A stretch of 64,000 nt of DNA from CBDBBY01 sp965203215 (GTDB taxonomy: Bacteria > Pseudomonadota > Alphaproteobacteria > Rhodobacterales > Rhodobacteraceae), in NCBI GenBank assembly GCA_965203215.1, contig CBDBBY010000001.1:4650001-4714000 (forward strand), read 5' to 3'. Shown piece after piece: positions 27,437 through 35,702 of this stretch. Numbering within the stretch: the stretch's first letter is position 1; each line of letters opens with the position of its first letter. The notes under the pieces are model-generated. The model saw only the letters and a list, made by a program, of their open reading frames with translations, was not told the origin of the DNA and did no database searches. The position numbers and the translations under genes were made by a program.

Positions 27437-27703
27437 CTCAATCAGGAATCCGTTGCGGCCGCGCCTTTTCGAAGAAATCGACGCCCATCTGCAGGAGCAG
27501 GTCTCCGCAATCGAGCGGAACCCAATTCTCGATGATTTTCGAATCCTGGCAGCGATAGAAATCCATGATCCTCAGCGTCAGCTTCCGGCCTGTCGCGGGG
27601 ACGCCGAGATAAGGCCCGGCAAGGGTCATGGCCATGGAGGGCCGGCCGGATACCGCGGCATATGCACCGTCTCCTATTCTGCAGTAGTGATCTCCTCGCA
27701 GGC
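27437..27703 (-). pseudogene. 3' fragment of a SnoaL-like (ester cyclase) gene, duplicated from elsewhere in the window
   Basis: The minus-strand frame ends 'GDHYCRIGDGAYAAVSG', 'GPYLGVPATGRKLTLRIMDF', 'CQDSKIIENW', nearly identical to the last ~80 residues of the intact gene at 36921-37940. Similarity stops at about 27703; beyond it the frame is unrelated. The copy is a truncated duplicate with several substitutions and no 5' half, so surely non-functional alone. It shows the intact gene or a close paralogue once stood here or was copied in. Confidence 0.8.
27437..27703. repeat. Long dispersed repeat, copy 1 (partner at 36918-37183)
   Basis: About 265 bp aligns by eye with 36918-37183 in the same orientation, with scattered single-base differences (roughly nine in ten bases alike) and no large gaps. 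Both copies correspond to the 3' end of a SnoaL-like coding sequence on the minus strand. Confidence 0.8.
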
Positions 27704-27864
27704 AGTCCGGATCCAAGGCCCCCGTTGTTGCTACCGGGTTAAAACTCCCCAAAAGCGCCGAAGTAACATTTCCCGGTCCGGTGACTGCGAATTCGTTCAG
27801 GGAATCACTGTTGGATGCTTGCCGACAATGTTGCGAGGCAACTCCGTGTGGCCGCTTCAAGCGA

Positions 27865-29520
27865 TCAGCCCAGCGGCAGTGAAATTACACTTCCAGCCAA
27901 GGGATGCTTCTCCAAGAGATCATTTGACACTCGAATCCGGGCCGACGCGACAATCAGTCGTTTCGGGTCATTGCCCAAGCATAGGCAGGACGTGGGGCGA
28001 GGGAACGGTACGGTGACCTCATTCAGAAGGACGCCATCCGGAGAGTATTTCCTAAGGCTCCAGCCGTCCCACATGGCAATCCAAAGATTTCCTTCGTCGT
28101 CGACGTCCATGCCATCCGGACTCCCGACGCAATTCTCGTCCATTTCGACAAGCGTTCGTCGATTTGAAATTTCACCGCCTGCCTCGTCGAAATCGTAGGC
28201 GTAAACCAAACGGTCAGCGGTATCGATAAGGTACATAGTGCGGTTGTCACAGGACCAGCCCATCCCGTTGGGCAACGTCAGATCGGTTTCAACGGTGCGG
28301 GTCGTTCCATCCCGGTCCACCCGGTAAAGCGAGCCGGCGCCAATTTCGAGATTGAACGCGGTCGAACCGATCCAGAACCGCCCTTTGCTGTCGCACTTGC
28401 CGTCGTTGAAGCGGTTTGTGGGAATGTGGGCTTCCGGATCGCTCAGAGTTCGCAATGTTCGTCCGGATGAATGCTCGATGAGCCTGATCCCGGACGAACT
28501 GGCTACCAAAAGTCCGCTCTCGGTGTCGTTGATGGCTGTGACCATCTCTTCCTGAGGGAATCTGGTCAGCTCGTTCGAGTCGAGATTCAGGGAGAAGATG
28601 CAGGGTCGGCAAATATCGACCCAATGGATCGACTGGCCGTCGCGGCCCAATGCCAATCCCTCGCCGATGAGGTTCCGAACGTCTGCCATCACCTCGTATC
28701 GCGGTCGCGGCAGGTTTGCGGGCATGGGTGCGCTCGATACCGGTCTTGGAGATCCTCCGGCCTTCAGCGAAGCCAAGCGTGTCGCTTCAATGACCGCCGG
28801 TCCAAGCATGTGCAATGCTTCGCGGTCCAATCTCAGCGAAGAACCGCTAAGGCCGATTGCCGCCACTGTAATTCCTCTGTGATCGACGATTGGAGCAGCC
28901 ACGCCGGAAACTCCATCCACGTCCTCGTCAAGGTCGATCGCGTAGCCGCGTGCGTTCGCGAGGTCGAGGTGGCGGTTGAGGTCGGACAGGTCGCCATATC
29001 GCCCGCTGGACAATATTTCCGCTTGGTCGGACTCCTGAAGCGACATCCGTTCGCCATGCGACAGACCTGAAACCAAGGCCTTTCCGATCGCGCTGTGCCA
29101 CTTGGAAACGCGCTGCCCCACGCGGGATTGCTCTCTGAGGTGGTGGCTGCTTTGAAGCTCGTCGATATAGACGCCGCCTTCGGGCGTCATGATCGCAAGC
29201 GATATCGTTTCGCAAGTCCGGGCATGCAGTTTCTGCATTTCCGTGATCGCGGATCCGCGAAGATCGAAGTCTTGCCACACCTGCCGCGACAGCTCGAAAA
29301 GACGCATGCCCAATCGATAGGTGTTGTCGTTCGTATCGAACCGAATCAATCCGTGGTCGGCCAACGTAGCCAACAGCCGGTGCGCCGTCGGCTTCGTCAT
29401 CCCCAAGCCGGCCATAACCTGCCGCAAGGTCTGGGGCGACGAGGATGATCCCAAATAATCTAGCACCTTCAAACCTTTGGCAAGTGTAGCTGACCGGGCT
29501 TTGGTCGATGTTTCGGTCAT
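27865..29520 (-). CDS. IclR-type regulator fused to an SMP-30/gluconolactonase domain
   Basis: A 551-residue fusion. Residues 8-75 form an IclR winged helix ('KGLKVLDYLGSS', 'MTKPTAHRLLATLADHGLI'). Residues ~85-255 are the IclR effector domain ('VSKWHSAIGKALVSGLSHGE', 'VDGVSGVAAPIVDHRGITVA'). After a proline-rich linker (~256-275) a whole six-bladed SMP-30/gluconolactonase propeller fills ~276-551. The lactonase metal and active-site positions look intact: E287 in 'IGEGLAL', N372-D373-G374 in 'RFNDGKCDSKGRFWIG', N418 in 'LPNGMGW' and D469 in 'SPDGMDV'. IclR proteins normally end after the effector domain, so the lactonase is an addition. It is divergent from an SDR/enolase/TRAP operon across a 100-bp region with two palindromes. 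Inferred role: senses, and perhaps hydrolyses, a sugar-acid lactone of the pathway it controls. Confidence 0.9.
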   Translation of the reverse strand: MTETSTKARSATLAKGLKVLDYLGSSSSPQTLRQVMAGLGMTKPTAHRLLATLADHGLIRFDTNDNTYRLGMRLFELSRQVWQDFDLRGSAITEMQKLHARTCETISLAIMTPEGGVYIDELQSSHHLREQSRVGQRVSKWHSAIGKALVSGLSHGERMSLQESDQAEILSSGRYGDLSDLNRHLDLANARGYAIDLDEDVDGVSGVAAPIVDHRGITVAAIGLSGSSLRLDREALHMLGPAVIEATRLASLKAGGSPRPVSSAPMPANLPRPRYEVMADVRNLIGEGLALGRDGQSIHWVDICRPCIFSLNLDSNELTRFPQEEMVTAINDTESGLLVASSSGIRLIEHSSGRTLRTLSDPEAHIPTNRFNDGKCDSKGRFWIGSTAFNLEIGAGSLYRVDRDGTTRTVETDLTLPNGMGWSCDNRTMYLIDTADRLVYAYDFDEAGGEISNRRTLVEMDENCVGSPDGMDVDDEGNLWIAMWDGWSLRKYSPDGVLLNEVTVPFPRPTSCLCLGNDPKRLIVASARIRVSNDLLEKHPLAGSVISLPLG

Positions 29521-29540
29521 TGTTCATCCACGCAGAGCAA

Positions 29541-29569
29541 TTGACAGGCAGATGCCGCAAATGTAGATG
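29541..29569 (+). promoter_or_regulatory. Predicted sigma-70 promoter for the SDR-enolase-TRAP operon
   Basis: TTGACA at 29541-29546 and TAGATG at 29564-29569 are separated by 17 bases, a good -35/-10 pair pointing at the SDR gene starting at 29621. It lies in the 100-bp region shared with the divergent IclR-SMP30 gene. Confidence 0.5.
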
Positions 29570-29579
29570 TAAACTAAAT

Positions 29580-29596
29580 ATCTTGATAATCAAGAT
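29580..29596. promoter_or_regulatory. Perfect 17-bp palindrome, likely IclR-type operator
   Basis: ATCTTGATAATCAAGAT has two exact 8-base arms around one central base. It sits just downstream of the predicted -10 and before the SDR start, in the divergent region of an IclR-family gene. Binding by that regulator is inferred. Confidence 0.6.
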
Positions 29597-29600
29597 GCCA

Positions 29601-29615
29601 TCTCGAATAATGAGA
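29601..29615. promoter_or_regulatory. Second, weaker inverted repeat before the SDR start
   Basis: TCTCGAATAATGAGA has 4-base arms (TCTC/GAGA) and ends 5 bases before the SDR ATG. It could be an auxiliary operator half-site beside the 17-bp palindrome or overlap the ribosome-loading region; the SDR gene has no strong Shine-Dalgarno. Confidence 0.35.
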
Positions 29616-29620
29616 CATAT

Positions 29621-30355
29621 ATGGACTTAGGCTTGGGGGAGAAGCTTGCTGTCGTGACGGGCGCGGCCCGCGGGATCGGCGCTTCGATCGCGGCGGGATT
29701 TGTCGAGGAGGGCGCCAGAGTCTTGCTGGTGGATCTGAACGATATCGTTCGAGAAGTGGCGGCAAAAATCGGCGGCGAAAGCCTCGTCATCGATCTTGCC
29801 GAGTCCGGAGCCGCGCAACAAGTCGCCGATGCGTCCGAAAAGCTCGGCGGCGCGGATGTCCTGATCAACAATGCAGGAATCTCCCGTCCTGCCCCCTTGC
29901 CGGAAACAACCGATGAAGATTGGTCGGCGGTAATGAACGTGAACTTGGGCGTGGCGTTCCGCCTGACTCGCGCCCTTTGGACGCAATTGGCTTTAAGAAG
30001 CGGCTCGATCGTGAATCTGGCATCGTTCGCATCCAAGCGTTCAACGCTGTTCGGCAACAACAGTTCCTATGTCGCTGCCAAGCATGGAATAGCCGGACTG
30101 ACCCGCGCCGCTGCCTTCGAGGGCGCAACCCAAGGAATTCGAGTGAACGCCATTGCCCCCGGAGTTGTGGATACCGATCTCATTCGATCTGTCCACGACG
30201 CCGAAGCCCGTGCGAAAATTATGGGCTTCATCCCGCAGAACCGCTTCGCCGAACCTTCCGAGATTGCCGACCTCGCCCTGTTTCTTGCGTCAAAGCGGGC
30301 CGCCCATATTTGCGGCGAGGTCATCAATATCAACGGCGGTCTGTGCATGGATTGA
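29621..30355 (+). CDS. Short-chain dehydrogenase/reductase
   Basis: A 244-residue classical SDR. The NAD(P) loop is 'VTGAARGIGASIAAG', 'LINNAGIS' follows, the active-site Tyr/Lys is in 'SSYVAAKHG', and 'INGGLCMD' is the typical C-terminal end. An Asp after the second strand ('LLVDLND') favours NAD+. First gene of the operon controlled by the divergent IclR-SMP30 protein; it probably oxidises a sugar or hydroxy acid, which would create the lactone substrate suggested by the regulator's lactonase domain. The stop overlaps the next start (TGATG). Confidence 0.85.
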   Translation: MDLGLGEKLAVVTGAARGIGASIAAGFVEEGARVLLVDLNDIVREVAAKIGGESLVIDLAESGAAQQVADASEKLGGADVLINNAGISRPAPLPETTDEDWSAVMNVNLGVAFRLTRALWTQLALRSGSIVNLASFASKRSTLFGNNSSYVAAKHGIAGLTRAAAFEGATQGIRVNAIAPGVVDTDLIRSVHDAEARAKIMGFIPQNRFAEPSEIADLALFLASKRAAHICGEVININGGLCMD

Positions 30356-31524
30356 TGATGCGGGGGCCTGCGACCATAACGGATATCCGTCATTGGATCG
30401 TCCATGTGCCGCTGACTTCAGCGATTTCGTGGTCGTCCGGGGTGCGGAGCGGCTCGACCCGCTTGATATGCGAGATAACGACATCGGCCGGAACCAAGGG
30501 TTACGGGGAAACCATCTGCCTTCTGGATTTCGTTCCGGTTGTATTCGAAAGGCTCGTCGTTCCTTTGGGATTGGGCCGCAGGATTGCGGACGTCGAGCGA
30601 CTGACGCGAGCGGCTGAAGGCGCAGGCTATTACCATCACAAGCGCGCATTGGTCTTCGCTCTTTCGGCCTTGGAGATGGCCATGTGGGACGCGCGGGGAA
30701 AAATCGCGGATCTCGCGCTGCATGACATGTGGGGTGGCGCGTATCGAGACCGGATCGAGATGTGCGCCTACGTCTATATCTCGGATCCTGAGACCGTCGC
30801 GGGCATGCTAGAGGAATATCGCGATCAAGGGTTTTCATCCTTCAAGCTGAAGGTCGGACTTGATCCGGATCAAGACGTCGAATTGGTCCGAACCGCCAGA
30901 GAAGTGCTGGGACCGACGGCCAACATCCGCATCGACCCGAATGGAGCTTGGACGCCAAGCACTGCCAAGCGAATGATTGCGAAACTTGCGGAATTCGATC
31001 TGCAATACATCGAGCAGCCGTTGCTCGTGGAGGACTTCGCCGGCGCTGCCCGGCTTGCAGCATCCTCCCCGGTGCCGATCTGCATCGACGAAGGAGCCTA
31101 TACTCTTCAAGAGACGATGACCGCCATACGGATGGGTGCCGCAGATGTGGTCTTGGTCGACCCCCACGAAGCCGGCGGGCTATGGCAATGTCTCAAGACC
31201 GGGGCGGTGTGCGAAGCAGCCGGCATCCATGTCGGCATGCATTCAGGCGGCGAATTGGGTCTGACGCAGGCCGCGTATTTGCATTTGGCCGCGTCAATGC
31301 CGAACGCCAAGATTGCGCTGGACACCATCTATCAGCATCACGCCGACGATATCCTGAAGGAACGCATCGTGTTCGAGAACGGACATGCGCATGTTCCGAC
31401 AGGGCCCGGGCTTGGCGTCGAAGTGGATCCTGACAAACTCGAAACCTGGCGAACTGAATCAATCAAGTCCGCCTATCTCGACCCCGGCCGACCCGACTGG
31501 TTTGCCGAAAAACCCTCAATCTGA
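30355..31524 (+). CDS. Enolase-superfamily dehydratase/isomerase (mandelate racemase/muconate lactonizing type)
   Basis: 389 residues from ATG 30355, overlapping the SDR stop by one base; the frame is open far upstream but would lie inside the SDR gene. The barrel carries 'FSSFKLKVGLD' (K164, K166), metal ligands D194 in 'IRIDPNGAW', E220 in 'YIEQPL' and the acidic pair in 'CIDEGAYT' (D245/E246), and H296 in 'HVGMHSGGELG'. Members dehydrate sugar acids or isomerise lactones by abstracting an alpha-proton. With an SDR, a lactonase domain and a TRAP importer around it, a sugar-acid dehydratase role is most likely; the exact acid is unknown. Confidence 0.85.
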   Translation: MMRGPATITDIRHWIVHVPLTSAISWSSGVRSGSTRLICEITTSAGTKGYGETICLLDFVPVVFERLVVPLGLGRRIADVERLTRAAEGAGYYHHKRALVFALSALEMAMWDARGKIADLALHDMWGGAYRDRIEMCAYVYISDPETVAGMLEEYRDQGFSSFKLKVGLDPDQDVELVRTAREVLGPTANIRIDPNGAWTPSTAKRMIAKLAEFDLQYIEQPLLVEDFAGAARLAASSPVPICIDEGAYTLQETMTAIRMGAADVVLVDPHEAGGLWQCLKTGAVCEAAGIHVGMHSGGELGLTQAAYLHLAASMPNAKIALDTIYQHHADDILKERIVFENGHAHVPTGPGLGVEVDPDKLETWRTESIKSAYLDPGRPDWFAEKPSI

Positions 31525-31543
31525 ACAACAAAGGAGAAGAAGA

Positions 31544-32521
31544 ATGAGGACAGTAGTACTCGGGGCCGCGGCGGCTCTTTCCGCGATGCTGGCGGCGCCT
31601 TCAATTGCGCAGACCAAGCTCGTTGTCGCGGGATCTGAGGCCGTCGATTCATTGATTGATCGCATGTCGGTCAAATTCGCGGAAGCGCTTGAGGCCGAAG
31701 GCGGCGATGCGTTCGACGTGAATTTGATCCGCGGGCAATCGCTTGGAAACGCCCAGCAAGTCATGGAACAGCATCAGGCGGGATCGGTCGACGTGATGTA
31801 TTCCCGGCCCGACTGGCTGACTGCCAGCGTTTCCGATTTTCAAGTGATGAGTTGGGGATTCACGTTCCGCGACCGCGATCACATGACAGCCTTCCTGAAC
31901 AGCGACATCTTCGGCGAAATGGCGCAAAAGGCAGTCGATGCGATGGGCGTCCGGGTGCTTTCAGCGGCTGTGGATCAGCCCCGAATCCTTTACACCCGGG
32001 AGCCGGTATCCAGCGTGGACGACATTCAGGGCATCAAGATGCGGGTTCCCGGCATCAAAGCCTACCTGCGCCTCTGGGAAACGGTCGGCACAGTGCCGAC
32101 TCAGGTCGCTTGGGCCGAAGCCTTTTTGGCGCTCCAGACCGGGGCTGTCGACGGGGCCGAGGCGGATGCTTCCGGCGCGTACAGCCAGAAGTTCCACGTC
32201 GCCGCGCCGAACATCACACTGACCAATCACCTGATGTCGGCGCTGCATATTTCGGTCAACGAGGCAAAATGGAACAGCCTCTCCGCCGACGAGCAGGCGA
32301 TATTGCAGGCAGCAGCGGTCGAGGCCGTGTCTTGGGCGTCTGAAACCGCAAGATCTGAATCTCAAGCAGTGCTTGATCAGATGGTCGCCGAAGGCGCCAC
32401 GGTTTCTGAGATCGACAATGCTCCGTTCGCCGCAAAGGCGGGCGAGGCCGTGCCGGACATGGAGGCGGAAGGATTGTGGAGCCCCGGACTCTGGCAGCGC
32501 ATTCGCGATATACAAAGCTAA
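31544..32521 (+). CDS. dctP: TRAP transporter solute-binding protein (DctP type)
   Basis: 325 residues from ATG 31544, with an AAGGAG site about 9 bases upstream. A signal peptide ends near 'LAAPSIAQ'. The DctP blocks 'GDAFDVNLIRGQSLGNAQQVMEQHQAG', 'IQGIKMRVPGIKAYLRLWETVG' and 'TQVAWAEAFLALQTGAVDGAEA' are present, with the Arg of 'KMRVPG' in the place of the conserved carboxylate-binding arginine. It feeds an organic acid, plausibly a sugar acid, to the DctQM membrane proteins encoded next. Confidence 0.87.
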   Translation: MRTVVLGAAAALSAMLAAPSIAQTKLVVAGSEAVDSLIDRMSVKFAEALEAEGGDAFDVNLIRGQSLGNAQQVMEQHQAGSVDVMYSRPDWLTASVSDFQVMSWGFTFRDRDHMTAFLNSDIFGEMAQKAVDAMGVRVLSAAVDQPRILYTREPVSSVDDIQGIKMRVPGIKAYLRLWETVGTVPTQVAWAEAFLALQTGAVDGAEADASGAYSQKFHVAAPNITLTNHLMSALHISVNEAKWNSLSADEQAILQAAAVEAVSWASETARSESQAVLDQMVAEGATVSEIDNAPFAAKAGEAVPDMEAEGLWSPGLWQRIRDIQS

Positions 32522-32527
32522 GCGATT

Positions 32528-32554
32528 TTCAGGGCGGGCCGGTCCCGCCCTGAA
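32528..32554 (+). promoter_or_regulatory. Stem-loop between dctP and dctQ
   Basis: Perfect 11-base arms (TTCAGGGCGGG / CCCGCCCTGAA) with a 5-base loop start 7 bases after the dctP stop. No U tract follows. Position and strength fit an RNA-stabilising or partial-terminator element giving more binding protein than permease. Confidence 0.6.
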
Positions 32555-32568
32555 CACTCTCGAAGACA

Positions 32569-33123
32569 ATGCCCATGGAAAGCATGCGGCGAAACGTGCG
32601 CATAATGCTTTTCCGCATCTGCCAGATCGAGATGCTGTTGGCCGCCGCGATTCTTGTCGGCATCGTCCTGATGATTGTCGTCCAAGTCATGCTCAACGCG
32701 GGCTTGGGGCGTCCCATTACATGGGAGCAGGAAGCGGGGGCCTACGCGTTGGTTTGGCTGACTTTCATCGGGGCATCGATTGCACTGAAATACATGCGGC
32801 ATGTCACGATCGTGTCCTTCGTCGGCAAGACTCCCGCCCGCGTCCGCAACGCCATCCGAGCGGCGGTTTTCGGGATCATTCTCTGGACGCTGTACATTCT
32901 GATGCGAGAGCTCTCGCCGATCATGACAATTGAAGCCCGTACCACCACGGTTGCATTGCCCATTGATTTTCCTCGATCCTATTTCTTCTCTGTTCCCTTG
33001 ATGGTCAGTTGCGCGTCAATGACGCTGACGGCGCTTTTGTTCTTGTTCGAGGCCATACTAGGCGTATTTGGGCGCGACGCCGACGAGACTTTTCTTTCGC
33101 CAGTCTCCGGCAAACTCCCATGA
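32569..33123 (+). CDS. dctQ: TRAP transporter small permease (DctQ type)
   Basis: A 184-residue membrane protein with four predicted transmembrane segments. The family sequence 'GRPITWEQEAGAYALVWLTFIGASIALKYMRHV' lies around residues 44-77. It pairs with DctM as the membrane part of a Na+-driven TRAP importer. The stop overlaps the dctM start (ATGA). ATG 32575 or 32584 could also be used. Confidence 0.85.
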   Translation: MPMESMRRNVRIMLFRICQIEMLLAAAILVGIVLMIVVQVMLNAGLGRPITWEQEAGAYALVWLTFIGASIALKYMRHVTIVSFVGKTPARVRNAIRAAVFGIILWTLYILMRELSPIMTIEARTTTVALPIDFPRSYFFSVPLMVSCASMTLTALLFLFEAILGVFGRDADETFLSPVSGKLP

Positions 33124-34403
33124 TCTGGCTTCTGCTGCTCATTCTGGCAGCGATGGTACTGTTCGAAGTGCCGATCGCGTTTGCTCTGCCGGCATCGACA
33201 TTGATGTATTTGATTATTGCCGACAGCATTCCGCTGATGCTTGTGGTGCAGCGGGTTGCAAGCGGCCTGGAAAGTTATGTGCTTTTGGCCATCCCGTTGT
33301 TCATCTTTGCGGGAAACCTCTTCAATTCAGCCGGCATCGCCAAGAGAATTTTCGATTTTGCAGTCGCCTGCGTCGGGCATATCAGGGGCAGCCTCGGTCA
33401 CGTCAACATCGTTGCCAGCGTGATCTTTTCGGGAATGTCCGGAATAGCCCAAGCGGATGCCGCCGGTCTCGGCGCCGTCGAAGTTCGCGAGATGAAACGG
33501 CACGGCTTTTCCCCGGAGTTCAGCGCCGCCATCACGGCAGTGTCCTCCATCATCGGACCGATCATCCCGCCGTCAGGCATCATGATCATCTACGCGGTGC
33601 TTGCCAATGTCTCGGTTCCGGACCTGTTTCTGGCAGGCATCGTGCCCGGCGTGCTGATGTCGTTTTTTCTGATGGCAGTCGTGTATTGGCTTGCGAAGAC
33701 CGGACGCATTGTCGCTCCCGTCGTTCCGCGCAAAACGCCCGTGGAAATCGGGAGGGTGTTCTGGCGTGCGCTCCCCGCCTTGGCGGCGCCGGTTTTCTTG
33801 ATTGCCGGCATTCTGTCCGGCTTCGCGACGCCGACGCAGCTCGGGGCTTTGACGGTGGTCTATGCCATCTTTCTGGGCTTCGCGACGCGGGATCTTACTC
33901 TTGAACACCTATGGAATTCGATCAAGGACACGGTCATAACCTGCGGCGTCCTGGTCTTCATCATCGCTGCGGCAACACCCTTCAGCGCGATCCTTGCCTT
34001 CGAGGGAGTGCCGCAAATGATGGCTGACCTCTTGCTGTCAATCAGCGAGAACCCGCTTGTTGTGCTTTTGATCGTCAACATCGCGCTGCTGATTTTTGGC
34101 ATGGTAATGGACACCACCGCAATTCTGCTGGTGGCGGTGCCGGTGCTGGTGCCGGTCATGAAGACCCTTGGGATTGATCCGGTCCATTTCGGCTTGGTCA
34201 TGGTTGTCAATCTTCTGATCGGCACGCTGACGCCGCCATTCGGCATCCTGTTATTCGTTATGACGGAAGTGGCCAAAGTCGAATACAAGCCGCTCCTCCG
34301 CTCAACCGTGCCCTTCTATCTCCCGCTCCTGATTTTTCTGGTCGTCATCACTTACTGGCCCGAACTTTCATTGAGCTTGCCGAACTATGTGTTCAGCCGA
34401 TAG
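33120..34403 (+). CDS. dctM: TRAP transporter large permease (DctM type)
   Basis: 427 residues from ATG 33120, overlapping dctQ by 4 bases. A multi-spanning protein with the DctM repeats 'IPLFIFAGNLFNSAGIAKRIFDFA', 'VIFSGMSGIAQADAAGLG', 'IGPIIPPSGIMIIYAVLANVSVPDLFLAGIVPG' and 'MDTTAILLVAVPVLVPV'. It forms the transport channel with DctQ. It follows the SDR and enolase genes, so the imported acid is probably their substrate. Confidence 0.88.
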   Translation: MIWLLLLILAAMVLFEVPIAFALPASTLMYLIIADSIPLMLVVQRVASGLESYVLLAIPLFIFAGNLFNSAGIAKRIFDFAVACVGHIRGSLGHVNIVASVIFSGMSGIAQADAAGLGAVEVREMKRHGFSPEFSAAITAVSSIIGPIIPPSGIMIIYAVLANVSVPDLFLAGIVPGVLMSFFLMAVVYWLAKTGRIVAPVVPRKTPVEIGRVFWRALPALAAPVFLIAGILSGFATPTQLGALTVVYAIFLGFATRDLTLEHLWNSIKDTVITCGVLVFIIAAATPFSAILAFEGVPQMMADLLLSISENPLVVLLIVNIALLIFGMVMDTTAILLVAVPVLVPVMKTLGIDPVHFGLVMVVNLLIGTLTPPFGILLFVMTEVAKVEYKPLLRSTVPFYLPLLIFLVVITYWPELSLSLPNYVFSR

Positions 34404-34616
34404 CAATTCCGCGTCAGTCGAAGCATTCCCCAATGCTACTTCCTTTCGGAATCGGTCGGCTCCGACAGGATGGGCGGGCAACGCGGCGCATGTCGGGAAC
34501 CGCATCGGGAATGGGTTCCGGAACAGGTTCGCGCCTGTCCGGAGGTCTCCGCAGGAAAGTTGCGTGATTAGATTGCCGGACGCGGTGTTCGTGCGAGCCG
34601 TGTCGGAATTTTCCTC

Positions 34617-35402
34617 ATGAGCGGTTCGGGCAGGCTTGCCGTCATAACCGGCGCCGCTGGAGTGATCGGCCGCGCGCTGTGCAAGCGATTTTCCGAAGCG
34701 GGCGATTCATTGGCCTTGATCGACCGGCGCAGAGAAGTCGAGGACGTCGCGGGAGAGTTTCGCGGAAGCGGCGTGGATGCGGAGGCTTCCGTTGTGGACA
34801 TTTCCGACGCCGAAGCAGTCAACGATGCGTTCAAGGCATTCCGAAAAAGATTCGGCGCGTTCGGCGTTCTGGTGAACAACGCCGGATTCACGTTTGAACG
34901 GACTCTTGCGAGTTCAACGCCCGCCGGATGGGCGGAGCATGTGTCCGGCAACCTCAATGGCGCATACAATTGCTCGCGCGCAGTTCTTCAGGCGATGGCT
35001 GAAAATCAAAAAGGCGTCGTGCTGTCGATAGGGTCTGTCAACGGCGTGTCCGCATTGGGCAATCCGGCGTACAGCGCTGCGAAGGCGGGCCTCATGTCGT
35101 TGACCAGGTCGATCGCAGTCGAATACGGCCATTTCGGCGTGCGCGCCAACGCCGTCCTTCCCGGAACGGTTCGGACTCCGGTCTGGGATGAAAGGCGAAA
35201 TGAGAATCCTCAGATTCTCAAGAAACTGGAGCGTTGGTATCCGCTCGGACGGATCGTGGAGCCGAGAGAAGTCGCCGAGGTTGCGTTTTTTCTTTCCTCC
35301 GATGCGGCCAGCGCAGTGAGCGGCGCAATGGTTCCCGTCGATTGCGGACTGTCCGCAGGCAACATCGCAATGACCCGCGATTTGGCCGGTGAAGAGGTTT
35401 GA
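34617..35402 (+). CDS. Short-chain dehydrogenase/reductase
   Basis: A 261-residue SDR with cofactor loop 'VITGAAGVIGRALCKRF', 'LVNNAGFTFERTL', catalytic 'NPAYSAAKAGLMSL' and C-terminal 'AMVPVDCGLSAG'. The Asp in 'LALIDRRREV' suggests NAD+. It lies 213 bases after dctM on the same strand and may be a late gene of the same catabolic operon or have its own promoter. Ordinary FabG/glucose-dehydrogenase-type SDR; substrate unknown. Confidence 0.83.
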   Translation: MSGSGRLAVITGAAGVIGRALCKRFSEAGDSLALIDRRREVEDVAGEFRGSGVDAEASVVDISDAEAVNDAFKAFRKRFGAFGVLVNNAGFTFERTLASSTPAGWAEHVSGNLNGAYNCSRAVLQAMAENQKGVVLSIGSVNGVSALGNPAYSAAKAGLMSLTRSIAVEYGHFGVRANAVLPGTVRTPVWDERRNENPQILKKLERWYPLGRIVEPREVAEVAFFLSSDAASAVSGAMVPVDCGLSAGNIAMTRDLAGEEV

Positions 35403-35702
35403 CAACTGCAGGCCTCTGAGCTCTTGGGTATCGATTCGGCGAAAATGTTCCCGGAAGCTGGCAGGCAAGAATCTCCGAATCTCCTTGCTGCCAAGGGACA
35501 ACTGCATATTTTTGATTTGAAGTACGGAAGGTTGCCCTGCAAATACATTGCCCATCCGGTTCTGCATTTGCGCCGACTTGAGCCTTCTTTCGGCGACCAA
35601 TCAGCGCCCCTCCGTCGGCGGCTCTGAAAAACCGCTTGCGAAGCGAACGTCCGATCCTTCCGGCGGTGTCCGCTATGGCGATGCACCGGCGCGAGCGGTT
35701 GA
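35403..35702. other. Intergenic region between convergent genes, nothing recognised
   Basis: About 300 bases between the SDR gene and the convergent TIM-barrel-like gene. Only short, low-quality frames are present and no strong terminator hairpin was identified. Confidence 0.4.
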
